Positions 8,930 through 17,651 of a stretch of 64,000 bases of DNA are shown here, one piece after another. The first letter of the stretch is position 1, and each line of letters opens with the position of its first letter. Below the pieces are notes generated by a model. It ran no database searches and was not told the DNA's origin. It was given only the letters and a program-made list of their open reading frames with translations. Origin of the DNA: Bradyrhizobium ontarionense (GTDB lineage: Bacteria > Pseudomonadota > Alphaproteobacteria > Rhizobiales > Xanthobacteraceae); the NCBI RefSeq assembly GCF_021088345.1, contig NZ_CP088156.1:434001-498000 (forward strand), given 5' to 3'. The position numbers were made by a program, and so were the translations under genes.

Positions 8930-9664
8930 TCAGATCGCCGAGAAGCCGCCGTCGACAGACAGCTCCACTCCATTCACGAAGCTCGAATCGTCTGAAGCAA
9001 GAAACAGCGCGGCCGCCGCAATTTCCTCAGGACGACCCATCTTTCCCCGCGGGATCAGGGATTCGAACATCTGCTTCGCCTCCTCGGTGAGAACCTGGTC
9101 CTGCATCGGTGTGGCGATCGGCCCCGGGTGCAGCACGTTCACCCGGATATTCCTGCCCTTCAGTTCGTTGAGCCAACCGCGTGCGAATGCGTGCAGCGTA
9201 GCCTTGCTCGCCGCATACACGCTGTAACCAGGAAAACCTTTGATCGAAGCAACCGACCCGGTCATGAAGATCGATCCGCCATCGTTGAACAGCGGCAACG
9301 CCTTCTGCACCGTAAACAGCGTGCCCCGCGCATTCAGGCTGAAGGTCGCATCGAAATGCTGCTCGGTAATTTCGCCCAGTGGGACGGCTTCGCCGGTGCC
9401 GGCGCTCGCGTACAGGATGTCGATCTTGCCCTTGACCCGCTTGACCGTATCGAACAGGCGGTCGAGGTCGTCGAGATTGGCCGCGTCGCCGCGCACGGCG
9501 GTCACGTTCCGGCCAATCAGCTTGACGGCCTTATCGAGCGCCTCCTGCCTCCGGCCCGTTATGAAAACGTAGGCGCCTTCTTCGACGAACCGCTTGGCGC
9601 TCGCCAGCGCCATGCCGCTCGATCCACCCGTGATGACTGCAACCTTACCCTCAAGCTTTCCCAT
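8930..9664 (-). CDS. SDR family oxidoreductase
   Basis: 244 residues, classical short-chain dehydrogenase. The active-site Y150 and K154 (YAASK) and upstream Ser (TGSVAS, 135-140) are present, and it ends in the usual GVELSVDGGFSAI. The cofactor motif reads TGGSSGMA, so the third glycine of TGxxxGxG is alanine, and NNAG is replaced by ASAG. It is divergent from the LysR gene at 9938, a typical LysR-controlled target, with the NTF2-like gene likely co-transcribed. Confidence 0.92.
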   Translation of the reverse strand: MGKLEGKVAVITGGSSGMALASAKRFVEEGAYVFITGRRQEALDKAVKLIGRNVTAVRGDAANLDDLDRLFDTVKRVKGKIDILYASAGTGEAVPLGEITEQHFDATFSLNARGTLFTVQKALPLFNDGGSIFMTGSVASIKGFPGYSVYAASKATLHAFARGWLNELKGRNIRVNVLHPGPIATPMQDQVLTEEAKQMFESLIPRGKMGRPEEIAAAALFLASDDSSFVNGVELSVDGGFSAI

Positions 9665-9937
9665 GACTTCCTTTCAGACACCGTCTTTGGTCGTTCGGGG
9701 AGGTCCCCCGAGACCCTCGAGATGGGTCCGCCGGCGTCAGGCGTTGAGTGCGGAAGCGCGCACATCGGTGGTGCAAAATCGATCCGGCCGGACGACTGAC
9801 GCCAGCCGTGACGATCGGTGTCCGCCGTTCGGAATTGGGCCGCGCTCGTTGAAATAAGCTATGATGACCGCCGTACTGCCGTACGATGCGGGAGATACGG
9901 GTTCCGGAAGGAGCACTGCGCGGCGCGGGAATGCACC

Positions 9938-10828
9938 ATGATCGACTGGGATGACGTTCGCTATTTTCTCGCCGTCGCGCGCGGAGGCTCGGTGCGGGCC
10001 GCCGCCGGGCGCCTCGGGGTGAATCACGCGACCGTACTGCGACGTATTGCTCAGCTCGAGGAGCGCCTGGGGGCGCAGATGTTCGAGAAGCTGCCTTCGG
10101 GCTACCGCCTGACGGCTGCAGGCGAGGAGGTTCTCGAGCTCGCGGACCAGATGGAAGCGTCGTCGCACCAGCTGGAGACGCGGGTCTTCGGCCGCGACCA
10201 GAGTGTGCGCGGGCTTCTGCGGGTGACACTGGCACCGACCGTCGCGACACACCTGCTGATGCCGGACTTCGCCGATTTCGCGCGTCTGCATCCGGACATC
10301 GAGATGGAAATCCTGTCGTCCGGCGAGCTGGCAAATCTGACCAACCGAGACGCTGATGTGGCTATCCGCGTCGTCTACGACCGCAAAACCCTGCCGCTCA
10401 ATCTTCACGGCCTGAAGGGACCGGAGGTGTTCGGCGGCGTCTACATGTCCCGCGATCGACTGGCAGCGTCGCGTGCGGGCGCGCCTGATCCCACCCGGTG
10501 GATCGTCATCAGCAGTCATGGAATCCCGGACTGGGTCCGCGAGGTCAGCGCCACGGGGGTTCCGTTCAGGACCACGGACGGCGAGGCGCAGATCGTTGCA
10601 GCAAGGCGAGGGATCGGGATGACGACGCTGCCGTGCTTCGTCGGAGACGCCGACCCCCTGCTGGTGAGGGTGCCGGGCACCGACCTGCACATGTACGGAA
10701 CGCTCTGGCTTCTCACGCAGGGGGAGACACGCAAGACCAAGCGCGTGCGGCTCTTCACGGAGTTCGTATCCCGCAGGCTCGCCGCGTACGCGCCGCTTCT
10801 CGCGGGGCTGTCCGTATCGCACGACTGA
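9938..10828 (+). CDS. LysR family transcriptional regulator
   Basis: 296 residues from ATG 9938. The winged helix-turn-helix occupies residues 1-60 (DVRYFLAVARGGSVRAAAGR, then VNHATVLRRIAQLEERLGAQ), followed by a LysR substrate-binding domain of the short, AphB/CrgA-like group. It is 273 nt from and divergent to the SDR at 8930-9664 and is expected to regulate that gene and itself. No clear T-N11-A site was picked out in the gap. Confidence 0.92.
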   Translation: MIDWDDVRYFLAVARGGSVRAAAGRLGVNHATVLRRIAQLEERLGAQMFEKLPSGYRLTAAGEEVLELADQMEASSHQLETRVFGRDQSVRGLLRVTLAPTVATHLLMPDFADFARLHPDIEMEILSSGELANLTNRDADVAIRVVYDRKTLPLNLHGLKGPEVFGGVYMSRDRLAASRAGAPDPTRWIVISSHGIPDWVREVSATGVPFRTTDGEAQIVAARRGIGMTTLPCFVGDADPLLVRVPGTDLHMYGTLWLLTQGETRKTKRVRLFTEFVSRRLAAYAPLLAGLSVSHD

Positions 10829-10990
10829 CGCGCGGCAGGTCGCCGGCGGTCGTGGTCAATCGCTTGTACAGGGCGGTCAGGCTAGCGTAGGCGTCATCGG
10901 CATTGTCGCCGAGCAGAACGAGCTTCGTGACGCTTCGAACTCTTAATCTGAGAGTCGTGGTCCTTATCGTCGAAGTACGACAGCCCAAGC

Positions 10991-11599
10991 TCAGGCCCGC
11001 TTCCTACCCTGCTGCGTTCCAGAAAGGGCGGCCTGCGCGACGAGGTGTGCGATGCGTTCGGACAGCGTTGCGTCGGAAACGGCGCGGGATAGCGTGACGC
11101 CGCCACTGAGCATGGCGAGAAGCAGGATCGCTTGGTCCTCTCGTGAGCTGTCGGCTCGGCCCGGCGCTTCATTCTCCGGCAGGCCGGCGGCGACTTCCGC
11201 GATGAGGCGCTTCAATTCCACGGTATAGGCGGCTCGCGTTTCGTTGTCCGCGCGCATCACGTCGGGGGACAGGCTCGGCAAGGTACAGCTCTCACCAAGT
11301 TCGCAGGTTCGCTTGTAGCCGAGGTAATAGCCGACGAAAGCCTTCAGCCAGTCTCCTGGCCGATCCGCCTTGAGTGCCGCGATCCCCTGACGCAGTTCTT
11401 CCAGCCCCGACAGGACGGCGGTGCGGAAGGCTTCGCTCTTGGATTTGAAGTGTCCGTAGAATGCGCCGTTGGTAACCCCAGCCGCCTTCGTCAGCGCATC
11501 GATGCTGGCGCCCCCATAGCCTTCCTCGCGAAACACCTGTCCGGCGGCTGCGACGACGCGCGCACGGGTTTCCTGTTTGTGTTCAGTGCTGTAGCGCAT
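10991..11599 (-). CDS. TetR family transcriptional regulator
   Basis: 202 residues from the ATG at 11599, which has GGAAG 6 nt upstream; an in-frame ATG at 11611 is the alternative. The TetR_N helix-turn-helix is clear (RARVVAAAGQVFREEGYGG, then ASIDALTKAAGVTNGAFYGH with the FYGHF motif). The C-terminal ligand domain has a cysteine pair around CELGESCTLPSL, as in AcrR/NemR-like redox or electrophile sensors. It is divergent from the tautomerase and VOC genes, which are its likely targets. Confidence 0.9.
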   Translation of the reverse strand: MRYSTEHKQETRARVVAAAGQVFREEGYGGASIDALTKAAGVTNGAFYGHFKSKSEAFRTAVLSGLEELRQGIAALKADRPGDWLKAFVGYYLGYKRTCELGESCTLPSLSPDVMRADNETRAAYTVELKRLIAEVAAGLPENEAPGRADSSREDQAILLLAMLSGGVTLSRAVSDATLSERIAHLVAQAALSGTQQGRKRA

Positions 11600-11623
11600 G
11601 GTCACTTCCATAGAGAGGAATCG

Positions 11624-11670
11624 CTCTTTATCTCTTGCTAAGAGAGCGATCGGCGTGTATCGATAAAGAG
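11624..11670. promoter_or_regulatory. Dyad-symmetric candidate TetR operator
   Basis: CTCTTTATC at 11624-11632 is repeated inverted as GATAAAGAG at 11662-11670, between the divergent TetR and tautomerase starts. A second overlapping dyad, ATCGCTCT (11620-11627) with AGAGCGAT (11643-11650), shares the left arm. The position fits autorepression and repression of the tautomerase gene. Binding is inferred. Confidence 0.5.
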
Positions 11671-11718
11671 TGATCAACGTATATGAATCACCGTCGCGAT
11701 TCAAACAAGGAGAGACCC

Positions 11719-12150
11719 ATGCCCATCACGCTCACACTGCCCGAGGGCCTGCTCTCATCCGAAGAGCAGGTACGCGCCTTTGACGAACTGACGGACGCCC
11801 TTCTGGAGGTCTCCGGCCTGACCGGCAATGCCTTCATGACCCCGAACGTCATCGGCTCGATCAACGTCCTCCCGAAGGACCACGTGCGTGCCGCCGGAAA
11901 GCCGATCGCTGCGGCGTTTGTCGAACTCAAGCTGCCAGAGATCGCGCTGGCAACGCCCGAGGCGAAGAAGGCCTTCATCGAAAAGGCGACAGATATCGTC
12001 GAAAAGGCTGCCGGAGGACGGCTCACACGCGAGCGCATCTGGTCAAACATCGTCTATGCCCCGGACGGGGCGTGGGGGATCGCCGGGCGAAGCTACAGCA
12101 ACGCCGATCTCATTGGCGCCATCACAGGCACGTCAGCGCAACGGAGTTGA
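11719..12150 (+). CDS. Tautomerase superfamily protein
   Basis: 143 residues from ATG 11719, with AAGGAGAG upstream. The catalytic Pro of the superfamily follows the initiator Met (MPITLTLPEG). The length, about twice a 4-oxalocrotonate tautomerase monomer, and the late motif RIWSNIVYAPDGAWGIAGR fit the MSAD/MIF-like tautomerases. The substrate may be an enol-keto or halogenated acrylate-type compound. It is translationally close to the VOC gene (2-nt gap) and divergent from the TetR regulator. Confidence 0.85.
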   Translation: MPITLTLPEGLLSSEEQVRAFDELTDALLEVSGLTGNAFMTPNVIGSINVLPKDHVRAAGKPIAAAFVELKLPEIALATPEAKKAFIEKATDIVEKAAGGRLTRERIWSNIVYAPDGAWGIAGRSYSNADLIGAITGTSAQRS

Positions 12151-12152
12151 AC

Positions 12153-12548
12153 ATGCGGCTTGCCAATTATCTGTTCTTCACCACGCAGTGCGAAGAAGCG
12201 CTTGCCTTTTATACGAAATGTGGGCTCGGCCGGGTCACCGAACTCGTGCGCCACGGCGCCCATGGCATACCCGTCGTCACCGAAGTCATGCAGGGCAAGG
12301 TGATGCACGCGCGCTTCGAAGGGCCGGGTATCCTGTTCTTCGCTTCGGACAATCACGATGCCGAGCCGATGCGAGGTTCTGCCCATATGCTGATCATGGA
12401 TGATCGCGACAGCACCGATAGGCTGTTTGTCCGTTTGGCTGATGGCGGCCGGATAACCACGCCGCTCGCAGATCAACCTTGGGGGAGCTACTTCGGCAAG
12501 CTCACCGACCGGTTCGGCGTGCAATGGATGCTGGATTGCGTTGCGTGA
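12153..12548 (+). CDS. VOC superfamily protein (glyoxalase/PhnB-like)
   Basis: 131 residues from ATG 12153, 2 nt after the tautomerase stop. The opening LANYLFFTTQCEEALAFYTK and the end WGSYFGKLTDRFGVQWMLDC are typical of PhnB/YjdN-like vicinal oxygen chelate proteins. In that subgroup metal ligands are often incomplete. Likely expressed with the tautomerase under the TetR regulator. Confidence 0.88.
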   Translation: MRLANYLFFTTQCEEALAFYTKCGLGRVTELVRHGAHGIPVVTEVMQGKVMHARFEGPGILFFASDNHDAEPMRGSAHMLIMDDRDSTDRLFVRLADGGRITTPLADQPWGSYFGKLTDRFGVQWMLDCVA

Positions 12549-12583
12549 CGCTTTCGACATCGGTGAATGAGGGTGACGCTGCA

Positions 12584-12913
12584 TTAATTGACAGCACGAG
12601 GTGCGTCGAAGCCGCGTCCGGCCGTTCGGACGGCCTCGATCTCTGCGTGGGCCGTGGCGTCATGCTTGTCGGCGACGTGATTTCGATCGGCTGCGATGAT
12701 GTCGGAGCCCAATACGATCACGCAGCCGATCGGCGACAGCGCCGGATCTGCGCCATCTTGCGTTGCGACCTTGATCGCCTTCTGCATGAAATGTTCGTCG
12801 GTTTTCAGGTCCGGCACGATGAAATCCGGATTGTGGCGTATGAGGCTGACGACGATGGCGGTGCCTGGCAGGCTGCGCCGCGCAAGCGGTGGCGGCGAGG
12901 GGCGATGAGTCAT
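12584..12913 (-). pseudogene. Truncated nucleoside deaminase
   Basis: The minus-strand frame reads DEHFMQKAIKVATQDGADPA, then SPIGCVIVLGSDIIAADRNH and TAHAEIEAVRTAGR. This is the N-terminal half of a cytidine/guanine-type deaminase, including the zinc-binding HAE. The second zinc motif PCxxC and the rest (about 50-80 residues) are absent, replaced by a few unrelated residues before a stop. The start is unclear because the first ~35 residues are atypical. Without the PCxxC cysteines it cannot be active, so I treat it as a remnant. Confidence 0.65.
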
Positions 12914-13079
12914 CCTCGCCTGGATAGGGATGAGACGCTCAGAGACCGGTCCCGCATGTCGCTGCGCTCATGGCGGGCTACGGGATCCATCGCGAGGGCA
13001 GAGAGGGGGTCGCTGCGCCGGGCGAGCGCCGCGAGAACTTGCCCGGTGCCGCGCCGAGGTTTCAATCAGAAGCGGCCCC

Positions 13080-13457
13080 TCAGCGGCAATTCCAGGTAGT
13101 TCCTTGCGCGCAAACCGCGTTCGGGCTTTCGCCGCCATAGACCTGATAGGGGTATTCGCCTTTGCGATAATAGCCATAGGCATAGGGGTTCGCTCCGTAA
13201 TAGGACGGAGCTTCGTAATAGGCCGGACCGCCATAGACCGGACCATCATAATAATCATAGGCGTTACGGCTTGCGGCGATCGCAAGACCGGTGCCGATGG
13301 CACCCGCCGCAAGCGCCGCGCCGACCGCCGCGCTGCCGCCGCCGTGCCAGCGCCCATTCCGAGCGTCGGCACTGGTCGGGGTCAAGGCGCCGATCGCGAG
13401 TGCGGTCAATGAAGCGATGACGGCCGTGCGGCCGAGCAGAGCTTTTTGGGTCGACAT
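13080..13457 (-). CDS. Small secreted Gly/Tyr-rich protein
   Basis: 125 residues. A signal peptide (TAVIASLTALAIGALTPTSA, with cleavage near SADA) is followed by a short hydrophobic Gly/Ala segment and a Tyr/Pro/Gly-rich stretch (DYYDGPVYGGPAYYEAP). A C-terminal pair of cysteines (CAQGTTWNC) may form a disulphide. Such proteins are common in Bradyrhizobium-type genomes without known function; periplasmic or surface location is inferred. It is monocistronic and no partner is adjacent. Confidence 0.75.
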   Translation of the reverse strand: MSTQKALLGRTAVIASLTALAIGALTPTSADARNGRWHGGGSAAVGAALAAGAIGTGLAIAASRNAYDYYDGPVYGGPAYYEAPSYYGANPYAYGYYRKGEYPYQVYGGESPNAVCAQGTTWNCR

Positions 13458-13866
13458 GTCAGGCCTCCAGTGAAGTGCGCCGTGATCGGCGGATGTCTTC
13501 GGTGTCCGGCTCTGCCGAGAACTGTTGACGAACGTCAGAGCCGAAGAATTCCGGCAAACGGATGATCAATTGCGGTTCTGGATCTGACCTCGCTTGAGGA
13601 GCCAGCAGGGGTCCCAAAGCGAATGTCAGGTCCACCGCAATAGAACCGCTGCTCCCCTTTGGAGTTCCGGCCCCGCCCGAACTTCAATGCGATCGGAACA
13701 GTGCCGCTGGGCCTGCGGAGGAGGGGAGCGGCTCCTCCTTTGCCGACCAGCAGCCCCACGCCGGAGCCAACTCATAACGGTGAAGGTGCATTCCAATAAC
13801 TGAAGACGTTTGAAGGACGTCGATGATACTGGCCGCTGTGACCCGATGAGCTCGCGTCATCCCGAG
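13458..13866. other. Intergenic stretch without a supported gene
   Basis: Short frames on both strands here have no recognisable domain or ribosome site. I see nothing beyond likely upstream sequence of the secreted-protein gene. Confidence 0.5.
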
Positions 13867-13952
13867 CTGCCCGACGGGCAATCCTTGCATGGCGCGCATG
13901 TGCCAACTGCCCGTCGTGCCAGTTTGTCGCGGACTTATCGCTTGCGGCGTGC
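13867..13952 (+). repeat. 5' fragment of the structured repeat family, copy D
   Basis: The stretch starting with the CCCGACGGGC palindrome and continuing through ACTGCCCGTCGTGCC and CAGTTTGTCGC matches the 5' end of copy C (27623 onward) and of copies A and B. Similarity stops near 13952. The helices that define the rest of the element are absent, so this is a truncated copy. Confidence 0.7.
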
Positions 13953-13969
13953 TGTGGCTGATCTTGGAG

Positions 13970-14704
13970 TCATTCCCGTTCGCGCTTCAGCCGCATCGAC
14001 ATCATGAAGCGGCCGGCGGGATGGATGCTGACGGACGTCTCGAAGCAGGCGCCGGCGCTGTCGAGATAATGCCTGATGATCCGCAGCCCTGCCGTTCCTC
14101 GGTCGACCCGAAGCGGTTGCGCGAGATCGTCGGGGATCAGCACGGGTTCGATGTCCTGGCGGATTTCGGCGGCGCGGCGGCCGAAGCGCGCCTCGATGAG
14201 GTCGCTGATCAGCACGTCCGGCGTCGTGCGCACGCTATCGCGCAGACTCGCATAGGCGGCATCGACATACACATCCGTCCAGCCGATCGGCGCCGACCCT
14301 TCGTCCCCGTCGAGGCGGAGGCTGGAGATGCGCAGCCAGCGCCGGCCCACCGCGCAACCGAGCATCTTCGCCAGGGGGCGGTCGGCGACGAGGTCGGCCA
14401 TGTCCTGCACCACGCGGGTGTGCGCGGCGCCGAACTGGACGAGATCCGCGACCGAGGTCAGTGACGGCCGATAGCCGCCTTGCGCCGGCGTCGAGGCTTC
14501 GACGCGAGTCCCGAGCTTCTTCTTGCGGGAGACCAGACCAAGGTCCTGCAACTCCTTGATGGCGGCGCGCACCGTGTGGCGGCTGGCGCCATAATGGTCG
14601 CACAGCTCGAATTCCGTCGGCAGCACCGAGCCAACGGGAAAGCGCCCGTTGGCAATTCCCTCCGCCAAGTCGCGCGCGACCTGGGCATAGCGCGTTTCGC
14701 TCAT
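13970..14704 (-). CDS. GntR family transcriptional regulator (HutC/UTRA type)
   Basis: 244 residues from ATG 14704. The N-terminal winged helix (YAQVARDLAEGIANGRFPVG, then LPTEFELCDHYGASRHTVRA) is GntR. The C-terminal ~150 residues are a UTRA ligand domain. It is divergent from the lyase and symporter genes, with two identical 12-bp palindromes in the intervening gap. I infer a ligand-responsive repressor of lyase plus symporter and of itself. Confidence 0.92.
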   Translation of the reverse strand: MSETRYAQVARDLAEGIANGRFPVGSVLPTEFELCDHYGASRHTVRAAIKELQDLGLVSRKKKLGTRVEASTPAQGGYRPSLTSVADLVQFGAAHTRVVQDMADLVADRPLAKMLGCAVGRRWLRISSLRLDGDEGSAPIGWTDVYVDAAYASLRDSVRTTPDVLISDLIEARFGRRAAEIRQDIEPVLIPDDLAQPLRVDRGTAGLRIIRHYLDSAGACFETSVSIHPAGRFMMSMRLKRERE

Positions 14705-14755
14705 GAATCGTCCGCCCAAACAAATCCGGCCATGACGTTACCAGCCCCTTGACTT

Positions 14756-14796
14756 CATGTCCGGACATAATTTACGAGGGATTATGTCCGGACATG
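14756..14796. promoter_or_regulatory. Paired palindromic operator between GntR gene and lyase gene
   Basis: CATGTCCGGACATAAT at 14756-14771 and ATTATGTCCGGACATG at 14781-14796 are perfect inverted copies around a 9-nt centre. Each also contains the self-complementary ATGTCCGGACAT. A TTGACT at 14749-14754 could be a -35 hexamer for the lyase operon, so binding would block the promoter. Confidence 0.75.
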
Positions 14797-14819
14797 AGAT
14801 CCGGCACGAGGAACACGCC

Positions 14820-16193
14820 ATGGACCGATCGGCTCCTCTCGCAGCCACCACCGTCTTCGATTCTTTCCTGTTTCGCGACGCCTTCGGCACGCCGCGCATG
14901 CGCGCGGTGTTCTCCGATCATGCGCTGATCTCCTGCTACGTCGAGGTCGAGATCGCGCTCGCCAAAGCCGAGGCGCGCTGCGGCGTCATCCCGCAACAGG
15001 CCGCGGAGGACATCGCGCGGCTGACGGACGTCGCCGCGTTCGATCTCGACCTGCTGCGCCAGGAGACCGATATCGTCGGCTACCCGATCCTGCCGCTGGT
15101 CCACCAGATGGTGAAGCAGTGCGGCGACGCCGGCCGCTACGTGCATTGGGGCGCGACCACGCAGGACATCATGGACACCGCGGTGATCCTGCAGGTCCGC
15201 GCCGGACTGGAGATCATCGAAGCCGATATCGCCGAGCTCAGGCGCATCCTGGCCGACCTGTCGCGGAGATATCGCGACACCCCGATGGCCGGCCGCACCC
15301 ATCTGCAGCAGGCGCTACCCGTGACCTTCGGCTACAAGACCGCGATCTGGCTCGCGATGTTCGATCGCCACGCCGAGCGCCTGGCGCAGCTCAAGCCGCG
15401 CGTTCTCGTCGGCGAATTCGCCGGCGCCGCCGGCACGCTCGCATCGCTCGGCGACAAGGGTTTCGAGGTGCAGGCCGCGCTCTGCGAGGAGCTCGGGCTC
15501 GGCGTTCCCGTCTCGACCTGGCACGTCGCGCGCGACGGCCTTGCGGAAGTCGTGAATTTCTTCGGCCTGGTCACCGGCTCGCTCGGCAAGATCGCGCTGG
15601 ATATCATGATCATGGCCTCGACCGAGTTCGCCGAGGTCTATGAGCCCTTCGTCAAAGGCCGCGGCGCCTCCTCGACCATGCCGCAGAAGCGCAATCCGAT
15701 CTCCTCCGAGCTGATGCTCGCAGCCTGCAAGGGCGTGCGTCAGCATGCCGGCCTGATGCTCGACGCGATGGTTCAGGATTTCGAGCGCGCCACGGGCCCG
15801 TGGCACGCCGAATGGATGGCGATCCCCGAGAGCTTCGTGCTCACCGCCGGCGCGCTGCACCAGGCGAAGTTCGCCCTTGGCGGCCTGATCGTCGACGAGA
15901 AGCGGATGGCCGACAATCTCGACATCAGCCGCGGCCTGATCGTGGCCGAGGCGGTCATGATGGGCCTGGCCCCGCAGATCGGACGGCAGCAGGCGCATGA
16001 CGTCGTCTATGACGCCTGCCGCGTCGTCAACGAAAAGGGCGGCACGCTCGCTGACGCGCTTGCCGCAAATCCGGAGGTGGCCGGCCGCATCGATCGCGCC
16101 ACGATCGATCGCCTGACGTCACCCCGCAACTATCTCGGCCTCGCGCCGGCGATGGTCGACCGCGTGCTCGACGCGGACAAGCGCCGAGGCTGA
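14820..16193 (+). CDS. Fumarase/aspartase-superfamily lyase (PcaB/adenylosuccinate lyase-like)
   Basis: 457 residues from ATG 14820 (GAGGA 7 nt upstream); an earlier in-frame ATG at 14757 would start inside the operator and is rejected. Superfamily regions are present: HWGATTQDIMDT (109-120), GRTHLQQ with the catalytic Thr-His near 160-161, and the signature loop GRGASSTMPQKRNP (280-293) with the catalytic Ser. The overall pattern is closest to 3-carboxy-cis,cis-muconate cycloisomerase and related C-N or C-O lyases. No other protocatechuate gene is nearby. A dicarboxylate-type symporter downstream suggests it cleaves an imported compound releasing fumarate or similar; this is inference. Confidence 0.88.
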   Translation: MDRSAPLAATTVFDSFLFRDAFGTPRMRAVFSDHALISCYVEVEIALAKAEARCGVIPQQAAEDIARLTDVAAFDLDLLRQETDIVGYPILPLVHQMVKQCGDAGRYVHWGATTQDIMDTAVILQVRAGLEIIEADIAELRRILADLSRRYRDTPMAGRTHLQQALPVTFGYKTAIWLAMFDRHAERLAQLKPRVLVGEFAGAAGTLASLGDKGFEVQAALCEELGLGVPVSTWHVARDGLAEVVNFFGLVTGSLGKIALDIMIMASTEFAEVYEPFVKGRGASSTMPQKRNPISSELMLAACKGVRQHAGLMLDAMVQDFERATGPWHAEWMAIPESFVLTAGALHQAKFALGGLIVDEKRMADNLDISRGLIVAEAVMMGLAPQIGRQQAHDVVYDACRVVNEKGGTLADALAANPEVAGRIDRATIDRLTSPRNYLGLAPAMVDRVLDADKRRG

Positions 16194-16203
16194 CAATCAA
16201 GAA

Positions 16204-16223
16204 CGAGCGCGATCAAGCGCTCG
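16204..16223 (+). terminator. Hairpin between lyase and symporter genes
   Basis: CGAGCGC (16204-16210) pairs with GCGCTCG (16217-16223) over a 6-nt loop, 10 nt after the lyase stop. There is no T tract, so it may be a partial terminator or mRNA-stability hairpin setting different levels of the two products. Confidence 0.45.
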
Positions 16224-16305
16224 CGTCTGCCGCATCGAAGCTGTCTGGCCCGGCCCAAAACCGGGAACGGCAGAGTCATGGCCAAATTCGAAAAGGGAGG
16301 TTGGA

Positions 16306-17592
16306 ATGTCTGTTGCTGTCGCGTCGGCTTCGGCGCCGGCGAGAAAGGCGCTGTGGAAGAATCTCGGCGTCCAGGTCGTCATCGCCATGATCCTCGGCAC
16401 GCTGGTCGGATTGCTGTTTCCATCCTTTGCCGCCCAGCTCAAGATCCTCGGCGACATCTTCCTGCGGCTGATCAAGACCGCGGTGGCGCCCTTGGTGTTT
16501 CTCTGCGTCGTCGTCGGCGTCGTGTCGGCCGGCGACTTCAAGCGGATCGGCAAGGTCGGCCTGGTCGCGATGCTCTATTTCGAGATCGTGTCGTCGATCG
16601 CGCTCGGCTTCGGCCTCGTTGCCGGCAACCTGCTCGGCATCGGCCAGGGCATGTCGGCGACCACAGCGGCATCCGGCGTCAAGCCGCCTTCGGCCGCAGG
16701 CGCGCCGCATTCGACGCTGGAGTTCATCCTCAACATCTTTCCCGACAACTTCATCGGCGCCTTCGCAAGGGGCGAGCTGCTGCAGGTTCTCGTGATCGCC
16801 CTGATCTTCGGCGCGGCGCTGCTGCATCTGAAGGAGAGCAAGCGGCTTCCGATCGAGCGCGGGCTCAACGCCATCTCGGACGCCTTCTTCGAGTTCATCC
16901 ACCTGATCATGTGGGTTGCGCCGATCGGCACCTTCGGTGCGGTCGCCTTTGCGGTCGGCTCGAGCGGGACCGCGGTGCTGCTGTCGCTGATCTATCTCGT
17001 GCTCAGCTTCTACGCGGTCGTCATCGCCTTCATCGTCGTGGTGCTCGGCGGCATCTGCGCGATGTTCCGCATCAACCTCTTTAGCTTCCTCGCCTTCATC
17101 AAGGACGAGATCTTCATCGTGCTCGGCACCGCGTCGTCCGAGAGCGTGCTGCCGCGGTTGCTGGAGAAGCTGCCGACCTATGGCTGCTCGAAGCAGAGCG
17201 TCGGGCTGGTGCTGCCGACCGGCTATGCCTTCAATCTCGACGGCACGTCGATCTACATGTCGATGGGCATTCTGTTCCTGGCCCATGCCTACAACGTGCC
17301 GCTCGACTTCAGCCAGCAGCTCGGCATTCTCGCCATCATGCTGCTCACCTCGAAGGGCGCTGCAACCGTCTCCGGCGGCAGCTTCGTGGTGTTCGCGGCG
17401 ACCGTGGCTGCCACCGGCGTCCTGCCGCTCGAAGGTCTGGCCGTGCTGTTCGGTGTCTACCGTTTCATGTCGATCGCGATCGCGACCACCAACGTGATCG
17501 GCAACAGCATCGCCACGATCGTGACTGCGAAGATCTGCGGCGAGTTCGATGAGTCCGTGCTGGCGCGGACCGTACGCGAGGAGATGGCCTGA
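16306..17592 (+). CDS. Dicarboxylate/amino acid:cation symporter (DAACS family)
   Basis: 428 residues with about eight membrane segments plus two re-entrant loops. The family hallmarks are NLDGTSIYMSMG and the serine-rich SKGAATVSGGSF. It would import a C4-dicarboxylate, glutamate/aspartate or a related compound with H+ or Na+ across the inner membrane. AAAGGGAGG precedes the ATG. It lies 112 nt after the lyase, so the substrate is probably what the lyase cleaves. Confidence 0.93.
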   Translation: MSVAVASASAPARKALWKNLGVQVVIAMILGTLVGLLFPSFAAQLKILGDIFLRLIKTAVAPLVFLCVVVGVVSAGDFKRIGKVGLVAMLYFEIVSSIALGFGLVAGNLLGIGQGMSATTAASGVKPPSAAGAPHSTLEFILNIFPDNFIGAFARGELLQVLVIALIFGAALLHLKESKRLPIERGLNAISDAFFEFIHLIMWVAPIGTFGAVAFAVGSSGTAVLLSLIYLVLSFYAVVIAFIVVVLGGICAMFRINLFSFLAFIKDEIFIVLGTASSESVLPRLLEKLPTYGCSKQSVGLVLPTGYAFNLDGTSIYMSMGILFLAHAYNVPLDFSQQLGILAIMLLTSKGAATVSGGSFVVFAATVAATGVLPLEGLAVLFGVYRFMSIAIATTNVIGNSIATIVTAKICGEFDESVLARTVREEMA

Positions 17593-17651
17593 CGCGGTTC
17601 TATGCGCTTGCTAACTCCAGCGGCTGGCGTGAGCCGCGTCAGTCCGGCACG

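Noticed and set aside
14757..14819. Upstream in-frame ATG for the fumarase-type lyase
   Set aside because: It starts inside the palindromic operator and encodes it (MSGHN then MSGHE); the protein family begins at about MDRSAP.
16276..17286. Minus-strand frame opposite the symporter
   Set aside because: The plus strand encodes a complete DAACS symporter with NLDGTS and SKGAA motifs. The antisense product is low-complexity and His/Asp/Arg-rich.
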